Source: Deltaproteobacteria bacterium (GTDB lineage: Bacteria; Desulfobacterota; DSM-4660; Desulfatiglandales; B25-G16). Taken from it: a stretch of 12,099 bases of DNA. The stretch spans positions 1-12,099 of the forward strand of contig JAGYMO010000309.1 in the NCBI GenBank assembly GCA_018400255.1, read 5' to 3'. Positions within the stretch are counted from its first letter, which is position 1. Every line of letters begins with the position of its first letter. The position numbers and the translations under genes are program-made. The notes below the pieces were generated by a model. It was not told where the DNA came from. It saw nothing but the letters and a program-made list of their open reading frames with translations, and did not search any database. Shown piece by piece: positions 1-6,292 of this stretch.

Positions 1-103
1 CCTCAAAACCCAGGCCGTTTACAAAGCTCACTGCTTGTTTTCTATCTATGGCACTGCAGTGGCATAGGCTTTTTCTTGCGCATGACGCCAGAGAAACGAT
101 TAT
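1..103 (-). other. Unidentified open frame running off the left edge
   Basis: A minus-strand frame is open from an in-frame TGA at 106-104 to the window edge. Its last residues (about AIDRKQAVSFVNGLGFE, from base 52 leftwards) read like ordinary coding sequence, but the first half is rich in Cys and Ser and overlaps a palindrome. There is no ATG; a GTG at 31-29 is the only obvious alternative start, and it has no clear ribosome binding site. It may be the start of a gene lying mostly outside the window, or a decayed fragment. I do not recognise the family. Confidence 0.15.
47..66. repeat. Palindrome around CACTGCAGTG
   Basis: The 10-bp core CACTGCAGTG (52-61) is a perfect palindrome. It is extended on both sides by TATG/CATA arms across one G-G mismatch, so the whole 20-bp block is nearly self-complementary. 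It lies in the gene-free left edge together with several other inverted repeats. Function unknown. Confidence 0.5.
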
Positions 104-190
104 TCACCACAGAGGCACCCCAGTGAAATAGGTTATATCTATAACCTTTGCTCCGCAATTTCACGGGGCATGCAGAGTTCACAGAGTTTT
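101..190. repeat. Dispersed-type CACAGAG repeat split by a nested palindrome
   Basis: The flanks read TTCACCACAGAGGCAC (103-118) and GCAGAGTTCACAGAG (172-186). This wording resembles the intergenic 'ACCACAGAGGCACAGAG' repeats I recall from many bacterial genomes. Between the flanks sits a nested inverted repeat. The outer arms are CCCC (118-121) plus GTGAAAT (123-129), matched by ATTTCAC (158-164) plus GGGG (165-168). The inner perfect arms are AGGTTATA (130-137) and TATAACCT (140-147). The arrangement looks like one palindromic repeat inserted into another. The arms are seen directly; membership of a dispersed family is from memory and is untested. Confidence 0.5.
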
Positions 191-194
191 TATT

Positions 195-230
195 TGTTGT
201 GCCCATCGGACTCCCCCGATGGGCACAACA
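195..230. repeat. Perfect 15-bp hairpin (TGTTGTGCCCATCGG arms)
   Basis: Arms at 195-209 and 216-230 are perfectly complementary over 15 bp around the 6-nt loop ACTCCC. No T-tract follows it on either strand: the plus strand continues CGAACTGCCC and the minus strand AATAAAAAC. It is therefore not a standard intrinsic terminator, although it lies 183 bp beyond the end of the minus-strand operon. A repeat element is the better reading. Confidence 0.75.
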
Positions 231-235
231 CGAAC

Positions 236-253
236 TGCCCTCAAGGGAGGGCA
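236..253. repeat. Second hairpin, TGCCCTC/GAGGGCA arms
   Basis: Perfect 7-bp arms at 236-242 and 247-253 surround the loop AAGG, only 5 bp after the larger hairpin. The two hairpins probably belong to one repeat unit. No T-tract follows. Confidence 0.6.
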
Positions 254-372
254 TAGCAGGATACTTACTGTTATCTGCACCCCATGGAAATGATGGAGTA
301 CTTTTGCGCCAGAGAAAAGAGATTTACCCTGAGGCCAATGCAATTATAACTGAACTTGAAACTGGAAATTAG
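254..372 (+). pseudogene. Possible coding remnant, family not recognised
   Basis: After the hairpins, one plus-strand frame reads about 39 residues of ordinary-looking protein (ending REIYPEAN-like with KEIYPEANAIITELETGN) to the TAG-type stop region near 372. Further upstream the same frame runs through the hairpin repeats, so it has no believable start. It may be the 3' end of a gene truncated by the repeat, or chance. I cannot name a family. Confidence 0.15.
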
Positions 373-412
373 AAACTGGAAACCTGAAACTCTGGCCCCT
401 GATGGCCCCTGG
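358..412. repeat. Short tandem repeats: 14-bp and 10-bp periods
   Basis: GAAACTGGAAA begins at 358 and again at 372, and GAAACT recurs at 386, giving a 14-bp period. It is followed by TGGCCCCTGA (393-402) and TGGCCCCTGG (403-412), a 10-bp duplication. The block abuts the stop codon of the acyl-CoA dehydrogenase gene and contains no terminator-like hairpin with a T-run. Confidence 0.55.
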
Positions 413-2014
413 TCAAGACACCAATTCCTCAGCTACCAAATCCATATCTTTCAATGAGTCTTCGAAAAAGCTTCCGGGAGACATGGAATTTAATTTTTCC
501 AATAGCGCAGGTTTTTCGCCTCTGCCCCCCTGCAGAATCTTTAATGCGTTTATATAAATTGTTTCCAGGGCCTCTTTTGCAAAAAGTCTTGAGGCGGCAA
601 GCATGAAATCATCTGAGAATGTCTTTTTTCTGTCTTTCGAAACAGCCTTTTGACATAATGCATTAGATACCTCTGCCCATGTCATCATGTCTGCCAAGAG
701 GAACATAAGGTATTGGGATTTCATAATCTTAATGGTACGTGAAACCAAAAGGAGTTCATTCAGAATTCTTAACGCCTCTGCAGCAACAGGGCCTCCGCTT
801 TCCTTCCCTAACTTTGAAAGCGCATCTGCCATATCACCATAATATCCACCCTTTGTGTGCAAAGTTGTCCGTAGTCTAAAGACTGAAATTATGCTCTGTT
901 GAATTTCACTTGTCCCCTCAAATATTGTTGTTATCTTCACATCCCTCTTTATCTTTTCTACCTCGTATTCCCTTATATAGCCATATCCTCCAAGGGCTTG
1001 GATGGCATCATTGGCCATCGCATCACCGACTTCCGTAGAAAAATATTTGGCAATAGATCCTTCAACATGTAAATCCTCTTCGCCTGCATCAATGCGTTTT
1101 GCTACTTCCTCAACATAAGCCCTGGCCCCTTCTAATCTAACGGCATTGGAAACTAGGAGTTTGTGAGTATATCCCTGTTTTTCTGAAAGCGTGGTTCCAA
1201 ATTGTACCCGCTCTTTGGCATAGGATATTACCTTTTCCAATGCCGACGAAGCCGCTGCAAGTCCAAAAGTGGCCACCATAAGTCTTGTGTAACCAAATAC
1301 CTTGTTGGCCTGTTTTAAGCCAGTTCCCTCAACGCCTCCTACAAGCCCTTCTGCTGGAATAAAGACATCCTCCAGGGTCAATGGGGCTGTGTTGGAGGCC
1401 CTGATGCCGTGTTTGTCTTCATGCTGTCCATAGACAAGTCCGTCTATTCCCCGTTCGGCTATAAAAAAGGAAGGGCCCTCCGGCGTGGCCGCCAATATGG
1501 TATAAAGATCTGCCACTCCCCCGTTTGTTATAAATTGTTTCTGCCCATTTAATGTATACCCCTTGATCTTTCCCTCTCCATCAAGGACTCTCTCCGCCCT
1601 GGTCTTTAGGGCCTGTACATTTGAGCCCGCCTCCGGCTCAGTTACACCGTAGCCAACTATAAGTCCCTCTTCCGCTATTCTCCTAATATACCTTTCTTTC
1701 TGCTCCTCCGTTCCATAAACTCTTATAGGGTCCATTCCCAGGCAAATTGCGAGAAATGAGGTGGCGACACCCATATCTATCTTTGCCATCTTTTCTGAAA
1801 GCACAGCAACCTGCGAGGCGCTTGCCCCTAAGCCTCCATATTGCTCCGGAATAAAAATCAAATGGAGCCCGATATCAGGTCCAAGCATAAAGCGGATGAG
1901 ATCTTCCGGAAAATCGCCCTTCAAATCCATCTCTAATTTGCTCTCTAACTGAATTTTTTCTTTTTCTATCTTCTTGAGGGTATCAAGAACCATTGAAAAC
2001 ATTTCATTATCCAT
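413..2014 (-). CDS. Acyl-CoA dehydrogenase, long form with C-terminal extension
   Basis: A flavoprotein that oxidises an acyl-CoA to the 2,3-enoyl-CoA and passes electrons to electron-transfer flavoprotein. At 533 residues it is longer than the usual 380-400 for short/medium-chain enzymes. The extra ~150 C-terminal residues recall the very-long-chain/ACAD9-type layout. Visible signatures are GVTEPEAGSNV (123-133, FAD/substrate loop), QKQFITNGG (158-166), ERVQFG (268-273), QALGGYGYIREY (339-350) and IFEGTSEIQ (364-372). E366 is in the standard catalytic-base position; the isovaleryl-CoA type has its base elsewhere. The ATG at 2014 has only a weak GTGAG upstream. It is the last gene of the operon, 61 bp after the ACT gene. 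The neighbouring 2-oxoacid oxidoreductase makes acyl-CoAs, so its substrate may be one of those; this is inference, and chain length cannot be read from the sequence. Confidence 0.93.
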   Translation of the reverse strand: MDNEMFSMVLDTLKKIEKEKIQLESKLEMDLKGDFPEDLIRFMLGPDIGLHLIFIPEQYGGLGASASQVAVLSEKMAKIDMGVATSFLAICLGMDPIRVYGTEEQKERYIRRIAEEGLIVGYGVTEPEAGSNVQALKTRAERVLDGEGKIKGYTLNGQKQFITNGGVADLYTILAATPEGPSFFIAERGIDGLVYGQHEDKHGIRASNTAPLTLEDVFIPAEGLVGGVEGTGLKQANKVFGYTRLMVATFGLAAASSALEKVISYAKERVQFGTTLSEKQGYTHKLLVSNAVRLEGARAYVEEVAKRIDAGEEDLHVEGSIAKYFSTEVGDAMANDAIQALGGYGYIREYEVEKIKRDVKITTIFEGTSEIQQSIISVFRLRTTLHTKGGYYGDMADALSKLGKESGGPVAAEALRILNELLLVSRTIKIMKSQYLMFLLADMMTWAEVSNALCQKAVSKDRKKTFSDDFMLAASRLFAKEALETIYINALKILQGGRGEKPALLEKLNSMSPGSFFEDSLKDMDLVAEELVS

Positions 2015-2075
2015 AGCTATCTCACTTTTGATCGTAATTCAGAAGTTACCGTCCATTCCGATCCAGGCAACGAAT

Positions 2076-2516
2076 CTATAGCCTATAAAGTTCTTCCTCC
2101 AAAACCCTAATCCAATTCTCCTTAAAAAGGGAAACAGTTCTTTCCTTATCCTTCTGCGATACACCTACAATGAGTATAGCAGACCGCCCTGACTCTAAGT
2201 TTGAGAGACACGGATATATGTAGTCAATATTAATCCCTTCCCTTTTCAAGGGCTTTAATATAGAATTAAGTCCTCCCGGGTGATTAGGCACTTCACAGGC
2301 TATAACATGTCCAACATTCATCTTGTATCCCCTTGCCTTAAGCACAAGTATGGCCTTGTCCGGGCTATCAACAATAAGCCTAAAGCTTACCTCTTCCCCT
2401 TTTGTACTGGCATAAAAGGCGATTATGTTAATTCCATTAGAGCCTAAAAGATCGCTAACCACTGACAGTTGTCCAGGTCTATTTTCTAAATTTAAATCAA
2501 TCTCTTTTAAAGGCAT
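2076..2516 (-). CDS. Tandem ACT-domain protein, probable amino-acid sensor
   Basis: This 146-residue protein contains two ACT-like modules and nothing else. The first starts at about residue 4 (EIDLNLENRPGQLSVVSDLL, ending near 70) and the second runs from about 72 to 140 (CEVPNHPGGLNSILKPL). Each opens with the beta strand followed by an N-x-PG(Q/G)L turn that forms the ligand site in this fold. ACT domains bind small ligands, mostly amino acids; free-standing tandem ACT proteins commonly sit beside indolepyruvate or other 2-oxoacid oxidoreductases and aryl-CoA ligases. The ATG lies 2 bp after the TAG stop of the gamma-subunit gene, with GGAG (2527-2524) inside that gene, so the two are translationally linked. 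A role in sensing branched-chain or aromatic amino acids for this operon is inference. There is no DNA-binding domain. Confidence 0.85.
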   Translation of the reverse strand: MPLKEIDLNLENRPGQLSVVSDLLGSNGINIIAFYASTKGEEVSFRLIVDSPDKAILVLKARGYKMNVGHVIACEVPNHPGGLNSILKPLKREGINIDYIYPCLSNLESGRSAILIVGVSQKDKERTVSLFKENWIRVLEEELYRL

Positions 2517-2518
2517 TC

Positions 2519-3064
2519 CTACGCTCCTTTCAAGACGTATTGCTCTCCGATTTCCAGCCCCTTTCTGTTGATCTCCATACGGCTTGCATTCTTTGCCTTT
2601 ACAACCTCAACTAAGCCATTCATTAAGGAGTCAATACTGATAATTTTTATTTTAGCACTATATGCCCCCAACATAATCATATTCATAGATTTTTCATTTC
2701 CAAGTTCTTTGGCCATTGTTATTGCAGGTATCCTAAAAATTTCAATATCATCCCTAACTGGTTCTAAATCAACAAGGTCTGAGTTAACTAATAAGGTACC
2801 CCCGGGTTTAATATGCCCCTCATATTTTACTAATGATGGCTTATTAAATGCGACAACGTAATCAGGGGATGATGCAACGGGCGAGGCTATCTCTTCATCT
2901 GAAATAGAAACAGTGCAATTAGCTGTCCCGCCTCTCACCTCCGCACCATATGCAGGCAAATAGGTTACATTCATCCCTTCCCGCATAGCGGATACTGCCA
3001 TTACATAACCTATCATTAATACCCCTTGTCCGCCGAAACCTGAAAAAATAGTTTTTATAAGCAT
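2519..3064 (-). CDS. 2-oxoacid:ferredoxin oxidoreductase, gamma subunit
   Basis: This 181-residue protein is the gamma (catalytic accessory, CoA-region) subunit of a four-subunit 2-oxoacid:acceptor oxidoreductase in the cytoplasm. It begins with the family signature SGFGGQGV (8-15). YGAEVRGGTANCTVSIS follows around residues 39-55, matching the conserved RGG segment. Its length is typical for the family (170-200). It starts 9 bp after the stop of the beta-subunit gene and is followed after 2 bp by the ACT-domain gene. There is no strong Shine-Dalgarno sequence, which fits translation coupled to the upstream gene. Family assignment is firm; which 2-oxoacid is used is not readable from this subunit. 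Confidence 0.94.
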   Translation of the reverse strand: MLIKTIFSGFGGQGVLMIGYVMAVSAMREGMNVTYLPAYGAEVRGGTANCTVSISDEEIASPVASSPDYVVAFNKPSLVKYEGHIKPGGTLLVNSDLVDLEPVRDDIEIFRIPAITMAKELGNEKSMNMIMLGAYSAKIKIISIDSLMNGLVEVVKAKNASRMEINRKGLEIGEQYVLKGA

Positions 3065-3073
3065 AATATCACG

Positions 3074-3820
3074 CTATAATTTCCCAACTTCGTCTTTAAT
3101 AACCTTCAAAGGAAAATTTTTTATAATTGTAGAATTGATAAATTCATTTGCCTTAATTGGCGACATTTTCCAATTCGTAGGGCATGGTGACAGAATCTCA
3201 ACAAGGGAAAACCCCAACCCTTCGATTTGCGTCTTAAATGCCTTTTTAATAGCCTTTTTAGTGTGTATGATATGCTTGGGAGAGTGTACAGATGTTCTTT
3301 CGATATAAACACTGCCATGGGCAATGGCCAACATTTCACTCAAATCAATGGGAAAGCCGTCCCTCTCTAATCTTCTACCTCCGGGCGTTGTTGTTGAATC
3401 CTGACCTACTAACGTTGTTGGCGCCATTTGTCCGCCAGTCATCCCATAAACACCATTATTGACAAAAATGGTAGTAATAAGTTCTCCCCTGTTTGCTGCA
3501 TGTATGGTCTCAGCTGTCCCTATAGCTGCAATATCGCCGTCTCCCTGATAGCTGAAAACAATTCTATCCGGCAATGACCTTTTTATCCCTGTAGCGACGG
3601 CAGCACCTCTGCCATGAGGCGCCTCTCCCATGTCTACATCAAAATAATTATAGGCAAGCACAGCGCAACCGGCTGGAGGAACACCAATAATCTTTTCCTG
3701 TATCCCCAATTCATCAATAACCTCGGCAATTAACCTGTGTATAATACTATGACCACAACCAGGGCAATAATGAAACTCTGCCGCTTTCATGCTCTTTGGC
3801 CTGCCAAAAACCTTTTTCAT
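3074..3820 (-). CDS. 2-oxoacid:ferredoxin oxidoreductase, beta subunit (TPP-binding)
   Basis: This 248-residue subunit binds thiamine pyrophosphate, where decarboxylation of the 2-oxoacid takes place. The N-terminal CPGCGH (19-24) is the family signature. The TPP/Mg motif starts at GDGD (93-96) and ends at NN (121-122), followed by GVYGMTGGQ. Length and motif layout match the KorB/VorA-type beta subunits. Its ATG directly abuts the TAA of the alpha-subunit gene with no gap, and AGAAGGGA just upstream is a good ribosome binding site. VorA naming varies between organisms, so no symbol is given. The KorB (2-oxoglutarate) and VorA (branched-chain) alternatives cannot be separated on this subunit alone. 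Confidence 0.95.
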   Translation of the reverse strand: MKKVFGRPKSMKAAEFHYCPGCGHSIIHRLIAEVIDELGIQEKIIGVPPAGCAVLAYNYFDVDMGEAPHGRGAAVATGIKRSLPDRIVFSYQGDGDIAAIGTAETIHAANRGELITTIFVNNGVYGMTGGQMAPTTLVGQDSTTTPGGRRLERDGFPIDLSEMLAIAHGSVYIERTSVHSPKHIIHTKKAIKKAFKTQIEGLGFSLVEILSPCPTNWKMSPIKANEFINSTIIKNFPLKVIKDEVGKL

Positions 3821-4903
3821 TTAATCCCTTCTATCAATTTGTTCTCTATAATATATTGTAGTAACAGCCTTTGCGATTTCTTCAGGCGTAGGCACTACGC
3901 CTCCAGGCCTTCCATAAAAATGCACCCTTCTTCTGCCCCTCAATGCCAGCTCAACGTCCTCTACCATCTGGCCTGTACTCATCTCAAAAACAAGAAAATC
4001 GGTTATAAAGCTGCCGGCTTCCAAAAAAAACTTTTTAGGGAATGGCCAGAGTGTCTTAGGCATTATAAGACCTACTTTAAGACCCATCTCCCTTACCTTT
4101 TTTACCGCCCCTTTTGCTATCCTGCTTGCCGTCCCATACGCAACTATTGCCATATAGGCATCCTCTATCATAAATGTTTCAACGTGGGTTATCTCTCTTT
4201 CAATTATCTCATGTTTTCTGTACAGCTTCCAGTTATGCTCCTCCATTGCAGCCGTATCAAGAATAAGGGATTTAATTATTCTGCTTTCTCTCCCCTTTGC
4301 CCCGTCTAAAACCCATGATTTATGAGGTAGAGAATCTAAATCTATTGGATCTGGAAATTCAACAGGCTCCATCATCTGACCCATCATACCATCACCTAAA
4401 ATCATCACTGGTATTCGATATTTGTCAGCGTAATCAAATGCCAATCGTGTAAAATCCGCCAATTCCTGACCCGAGCCAGGGGCTAAAACAATTGTTCTGT
4501 AATCTCCATGGCCTCCGCCTCTGGTTGCCTGGAAATAATCTCCCTGGGAAGGGGCAATATTACCCAGCCCAGGTCCTCCCCTCATTGTATTAACAATAAC
4601 CGCAGGTAATTCTTGACCTGCTAAATAAGAAATCCCCTCTTGTTTCAGGCTTATTCCAGGGCTTGATGAAGATGTCATCACCCTTTTACCGGTCATTGAA
4701 ACACCAATAACCATATTTATAGCGGCTAACTCACTCTCAGACTGAATAAAAACACCACCTGGCACAGAGGCCAGTGCTCCAGACATATACTCTGTCAATT
4801 CATTCTGCGGTGTTATAGGGTAGCCAAAATAAAACCTACAGCCTGCCCTGACTGCAGCCTCAGCGATGATGTGACTCCCTCTCAGTAACTTTTTTTCACC
4901 CAC
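3821..4903 (-). CDS. vorB: 2-oxoacid:ferredoxin oxidoreductase, alpha subunit (VorB-like)
   Basis: This 360-residue alpha (pyrimidine-domain) subunit pairs with the beta subunit to hold TPP and the 2-oxoacid. It carries GCRFYFGYPITPQNELTEYM (21-40) with the conserved YPITP substrate loop, then SSSSPGISLKQEGISYLAG (78-96), MRGGPGLGNIAPSQGDY (107-123) and a HGDYR stretch (132-136). This wording is closest to proteins annotated as 3-methyl-2-oxobutanoate dehydrogenase subunit VorB, which oxidise 2-oxoacids from valine, leucine and isoleucine to branched acyl-CoAs. A 2-oxoglutarate (KorA) role is the main alternative, so the symbol is tentative. The gene overlaps the end of the ferredoxin gene by 8 bp and is followed at once by the beta-subunit gene. 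Confidence 0.9.
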   Translation of the reverse strand: MGEKKLLRGSHIIAEAAVRAGCRFYFGYPITPQNELTEYMSGALASVPGGVFIQSESELAAINMVIGVSMTGKRVMTSSSSPGISLKQEGISYLAGQELPAVIVNTMRGGPGLGNIAPSQGDYFQATRGGGHGDYRTIVLAPGSGQELADFTRLAFDYADKYRIPVMILGDGMMGQMMEPVEFPDPIDLDSLPHKSWVLDGAKGRESRIIKSLILDTAAMEEHNWKLYRKHEIIEREITHVETFMIEDAYMAIVAYGTASRIAKGAVKKVREMGLKVGLIMPKTLWPFPKKFFLEAGSFITDFLVFEMSTGQMVEDVELALRGRRRVHFYGRPGGVVPTPEEIAKAVTTIYYREQIDRRD

Positions 4904-5138
4904 GATAAACCTCGATAGCTAAATCGGGACAGACTATAGCACATAAGGCGCAACCTTTGCATGCATGTTTCTCAATATCCAGCTCCTCCTCGCTATAGTT
5001 TGCGGGATAATAACCCTTGCTGTTTAATTTGCCAGAGACAAAAATTAAATTTTCCGGACATGTTGCCTTGCACAGATAACAACCTTTACATAATTCGGTG
5101 TTTATCCTTATAGAAGCTTTTGTTAATTTATCAGCCAT
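4896..5138 (-). CDS. 4Fe-4S ferredoxin (delta) subunit of the 2-oxoacid oxidoreductase
   Basis: An 80-residue two-cluster ferredoxin and first gene of the operon. It has two full binding motifs, CKGCYLCKATCP and CKGCALCAIVCP, each of the CxxCxxCxxxCP type, enough for two [4Fe-4S] clusters. In four-subunit oxidoreductases this delta subunit moves electrons from the TPP site to free ferredoxin. The order delta-alpha-beta-gamma matches known VOR/KOR operons, so the complex appears complete. The ATG at 5138 has a weak ribosome binding site (an AGG about 12 bases upstream). There is no other start nearby, and the protein length is normal for the family. Confidence 0.94.
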   Translation of the reverse strand: MADKLTKASIRINTELCKGCYLCKATCPENLIFVSGKLNSKGYYPANYSEEELDIEKHACKGCALCAIVCPDLAIEVYRG

Positions 5139-5217
5139 AATTGAATGTGCCTATATAAAAAACCGGAGTTTCTTTATACGGATTCCCCTGCCCTTTCTTT
5201 AAATAGTTAAATTTTTG

Positions 5218-5246
5218 TTTTTAATCATTTTCATTGATAATGTCAA
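5218..5246 (-). promoter_or_regulatory. Promoter-like site for the oxidoreductase operon
   Basis: On the minus strand a perfect TTGACA (5246-5241) is followed after 17 bp by TAAAAA (5223-5218, four of six matches to TATAAT). Transcription would start near 5211 and leave a leader of about 70 bases. A short inverted repeat, ATTGA-TAATG-TCAAT (5233-5247), overlaps the -35 box and could be an operator. Both are read by eye in AT-rich DNA. Confidence 0.4.
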
Positions 5247-5416
5247 TTAATAATTTAGCTAACACTAATAATTAAAGTCTTTAATGCATACGAATTCTGC
5301 AAACCCAAAGATACGTTTCTATAAATAGACAAAAGCCTTTATTTAGAAATGCTTGTTGAAGGAGCGGATATTATAGGCCTGCGGAAACAATTTTTACAGC
5401 ACATATAAGCATTACC

Positions 5417-5446
5417 TTGACCTGAAGCATGATTTAAGCCTACTAT
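5417..5446 (+). promoter_or_regulatory. Promoter-like site for the phosphatidyltransferase gene
   Basis: TTGACC (5417-5422) and TACTAT (5441-5446) are separated by 18 bp, with five and four of six consensus matches. The predicted transcription start near 5453 leaves only a short leader containing AGGA (5459-5462), eight bases before the ATG. Confidence 0.35.
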
Positions 5447-5470
5447 AGATAACAAAATAGGAAAATAGAA

Positions 5471-6046
5471 ATGATACATCACCTTAAAAAGCCATTTGAA
5501 AAAATAACAGGCCCCTTTGTAGCCTTATTGATAAAACATAACGTTACAGCCACATATCTAACTTTCATTGCATTCTTTGGAACAATCGTTGCTGCTCTAT
5601 TCATAGCTTTTGAACAAATGAAAATAGGCTCCTGGCTGTTTTTGATCTTCTCACTTTTTGATGCCCTTGATGGTTCCCTAGCCAGAAGAAATAATACTGA
5701 AAAGCCTATTGGCGCTTTTATAGATTCTGTAATGGACAGATTTTCTGACAGCGCCATAATGTTCTCTATAATACTTTATGGGTTTAATGTTAGCAATAAA
5801 ACCATTCTAATATTAGGTCTCCTCGCCCTTATCGCCTCACTTATAACAAGTTACATTAAGGCAAAGGCGGAAATATTTATTGAATTTGGCCCCATAGGCC
5901 TCCTGCAACGACCCGAAAGAATACTCATTATTTTCCTCATGCTGTTTTTTAACCAATATCTTATCGCCGGCTTATGGATTCTCGTTATAGGCGGATATAT
6001 AACTGTCGGGCAAAGATTATACGCTGCCTATAGAGACATTAATTGA
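5471..6046 (+). CDS. CDP-alcohol phosphatidyltransferase, membrane phospholipid synthase
   Basis: An integral membrane enzyme that moves the phosphatidyl group from CDP-diacylglycerol to a small alcohol or sugar-phosphate head group. The full catalytic motif is present: D64, D67, G68, A71, R72, G81, D85 and D89, within FDALDGSLAR and GAFIDSVMD. Several hydrophobic helices surround it (about 28-47, 53-63, 95-105, 110-129 and 150 onward). After the core come SYIKAKAE (127-134) and GLLQRPER (143-150). I associate this pair with inositol-phosphate and archaetidylinositol-phosphate synthase-like members more than with classical PgsA, but the acceptor cannot be fixed from sequence. Length (191) is normal for the family. 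AGGA eight bases upstream supports the ATG. The gene has its own promoter-like site and no evident partner genes beside it. Confidence 0.9.
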   Translation: MIHHLKKPFEKITGPFVALLIKHNVTATYLTFIAFFGTIVAALFIAFEQMKIGSWLFLIFSLFDALDGSLARRNNTEKPIGAFIDSVMDRFSDSAIMFSIILYGFNVSNKTILILGLLALIASLITSYIKAKAEIFIEFGPIGLLQRPERILIIFLMLFFNQYLIAGLWILVIGGYITVGQRLYAAYRDIN

Positions 6047-6122
6047 CAATTCCTTGCATAAAATTAACTAGCTATACGAAATTGCTACTAAGCGTGCCGT
6101 AAAGAAAAAATAGCCTCACCTT

Positions 6123-6151
6123 TTTACATAGATTAGAGATGCGCATAATAT
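6123..6151 (+). promoter_or_regulatory. Promoter-like site for apbE
   Basis: TTTACA (6123-6128, five of six) and TAATAT (6146-6151, four of six) are separated by 17 bp within the 246-bp gap upstream of apbE. It would give a leader of about 135 bases. The region is strongly AT-rich, so chance matches are likely; no terminator hairpin for the upstream gene is visible. Confidence 0.35.
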
Positions 6152-6278
6152 TTATATATATATCAACTAATTAAATGGCTAACAGGCCTAATCAAAAATA
6201 TAAAATAAAAAGAAATGCCTTAGAAAAAAATCTTGTATTTAAAAATCGCAAATGTTATAGAGGGTAAAAAATTGTTCT

Positions 6279-6283
6279 GGAGG
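6279..6283 (+). promoter_or_regulatory. apbE: Ribosome binding site that fixes the apbE start
   Basis: GGAGG lies nine bases before the ATG at 6293. This favours that ATG over an in-frame TTG 20 codons upstream (6233), which has no such site. Confidence 0.8.
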
Positions 6284-6292
6284 AAGAAAAAT

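Larger units (their letters stand above)
5139..5470. other. AT-rich divergent intergenic region
   Basis: These 332 bases separate the minus-strand oxidoreductase operon from the plus-strand phosphatidyltransferase gene. I see one promoter-like site on each strand, reported separately, and no convincing gene. A 19-codon ATG frame (5349-5408) lacks a ribosome binding site. No riboswitch or T-box architecture is recognisable. Confidence 0.6.

Noticed and set aside
195..230. The 15-bp hairpin as the terminator of the oxidoreductase operon
   Set aside because: On the minus strand the stem is followed by AATAAAAAC, not a T-run, and it lies 183 bp past the last stop codon.
42..254. A 70-codon minus-strand open frame at the left edge
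   Set aside because: It runs straight through three inverted repeats, so its translation is dictated by repeat structure, not by protein selection.
3737..4309. A 190-codon plus-strand open frame opposite the alpha/beta oxidoreductase genes
   Set aside because: It lies entirely antisense to two clearly real subunits, its translation has no family features, and such long antisense frames arise from codon bias.
5349..5408. A 19-codon ATG frame in the divergent region, considered as a leader peptide
   Set aside because: It has no ribosome binding site, no run of regulatory codons, and no attenuator-like hairpins downstream.
6043..6048. Perfect TTGACA overlapping the stop codon of the phosphatidyltransferase gene
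   Set aside because: No acceptable -10 hexamer lies 15-19 bp downstream; the TTTACA/TAATAT pair at 6123-6151 is better.
6233..6292. Upstream TTG start for apbE adding 20 residues
   Set aside because: It lacks a ribosome binding site and would bury the Tat signal further from the N-terminus, whereas GGAGG precedes the ATG at 6293 at ideal spacing.
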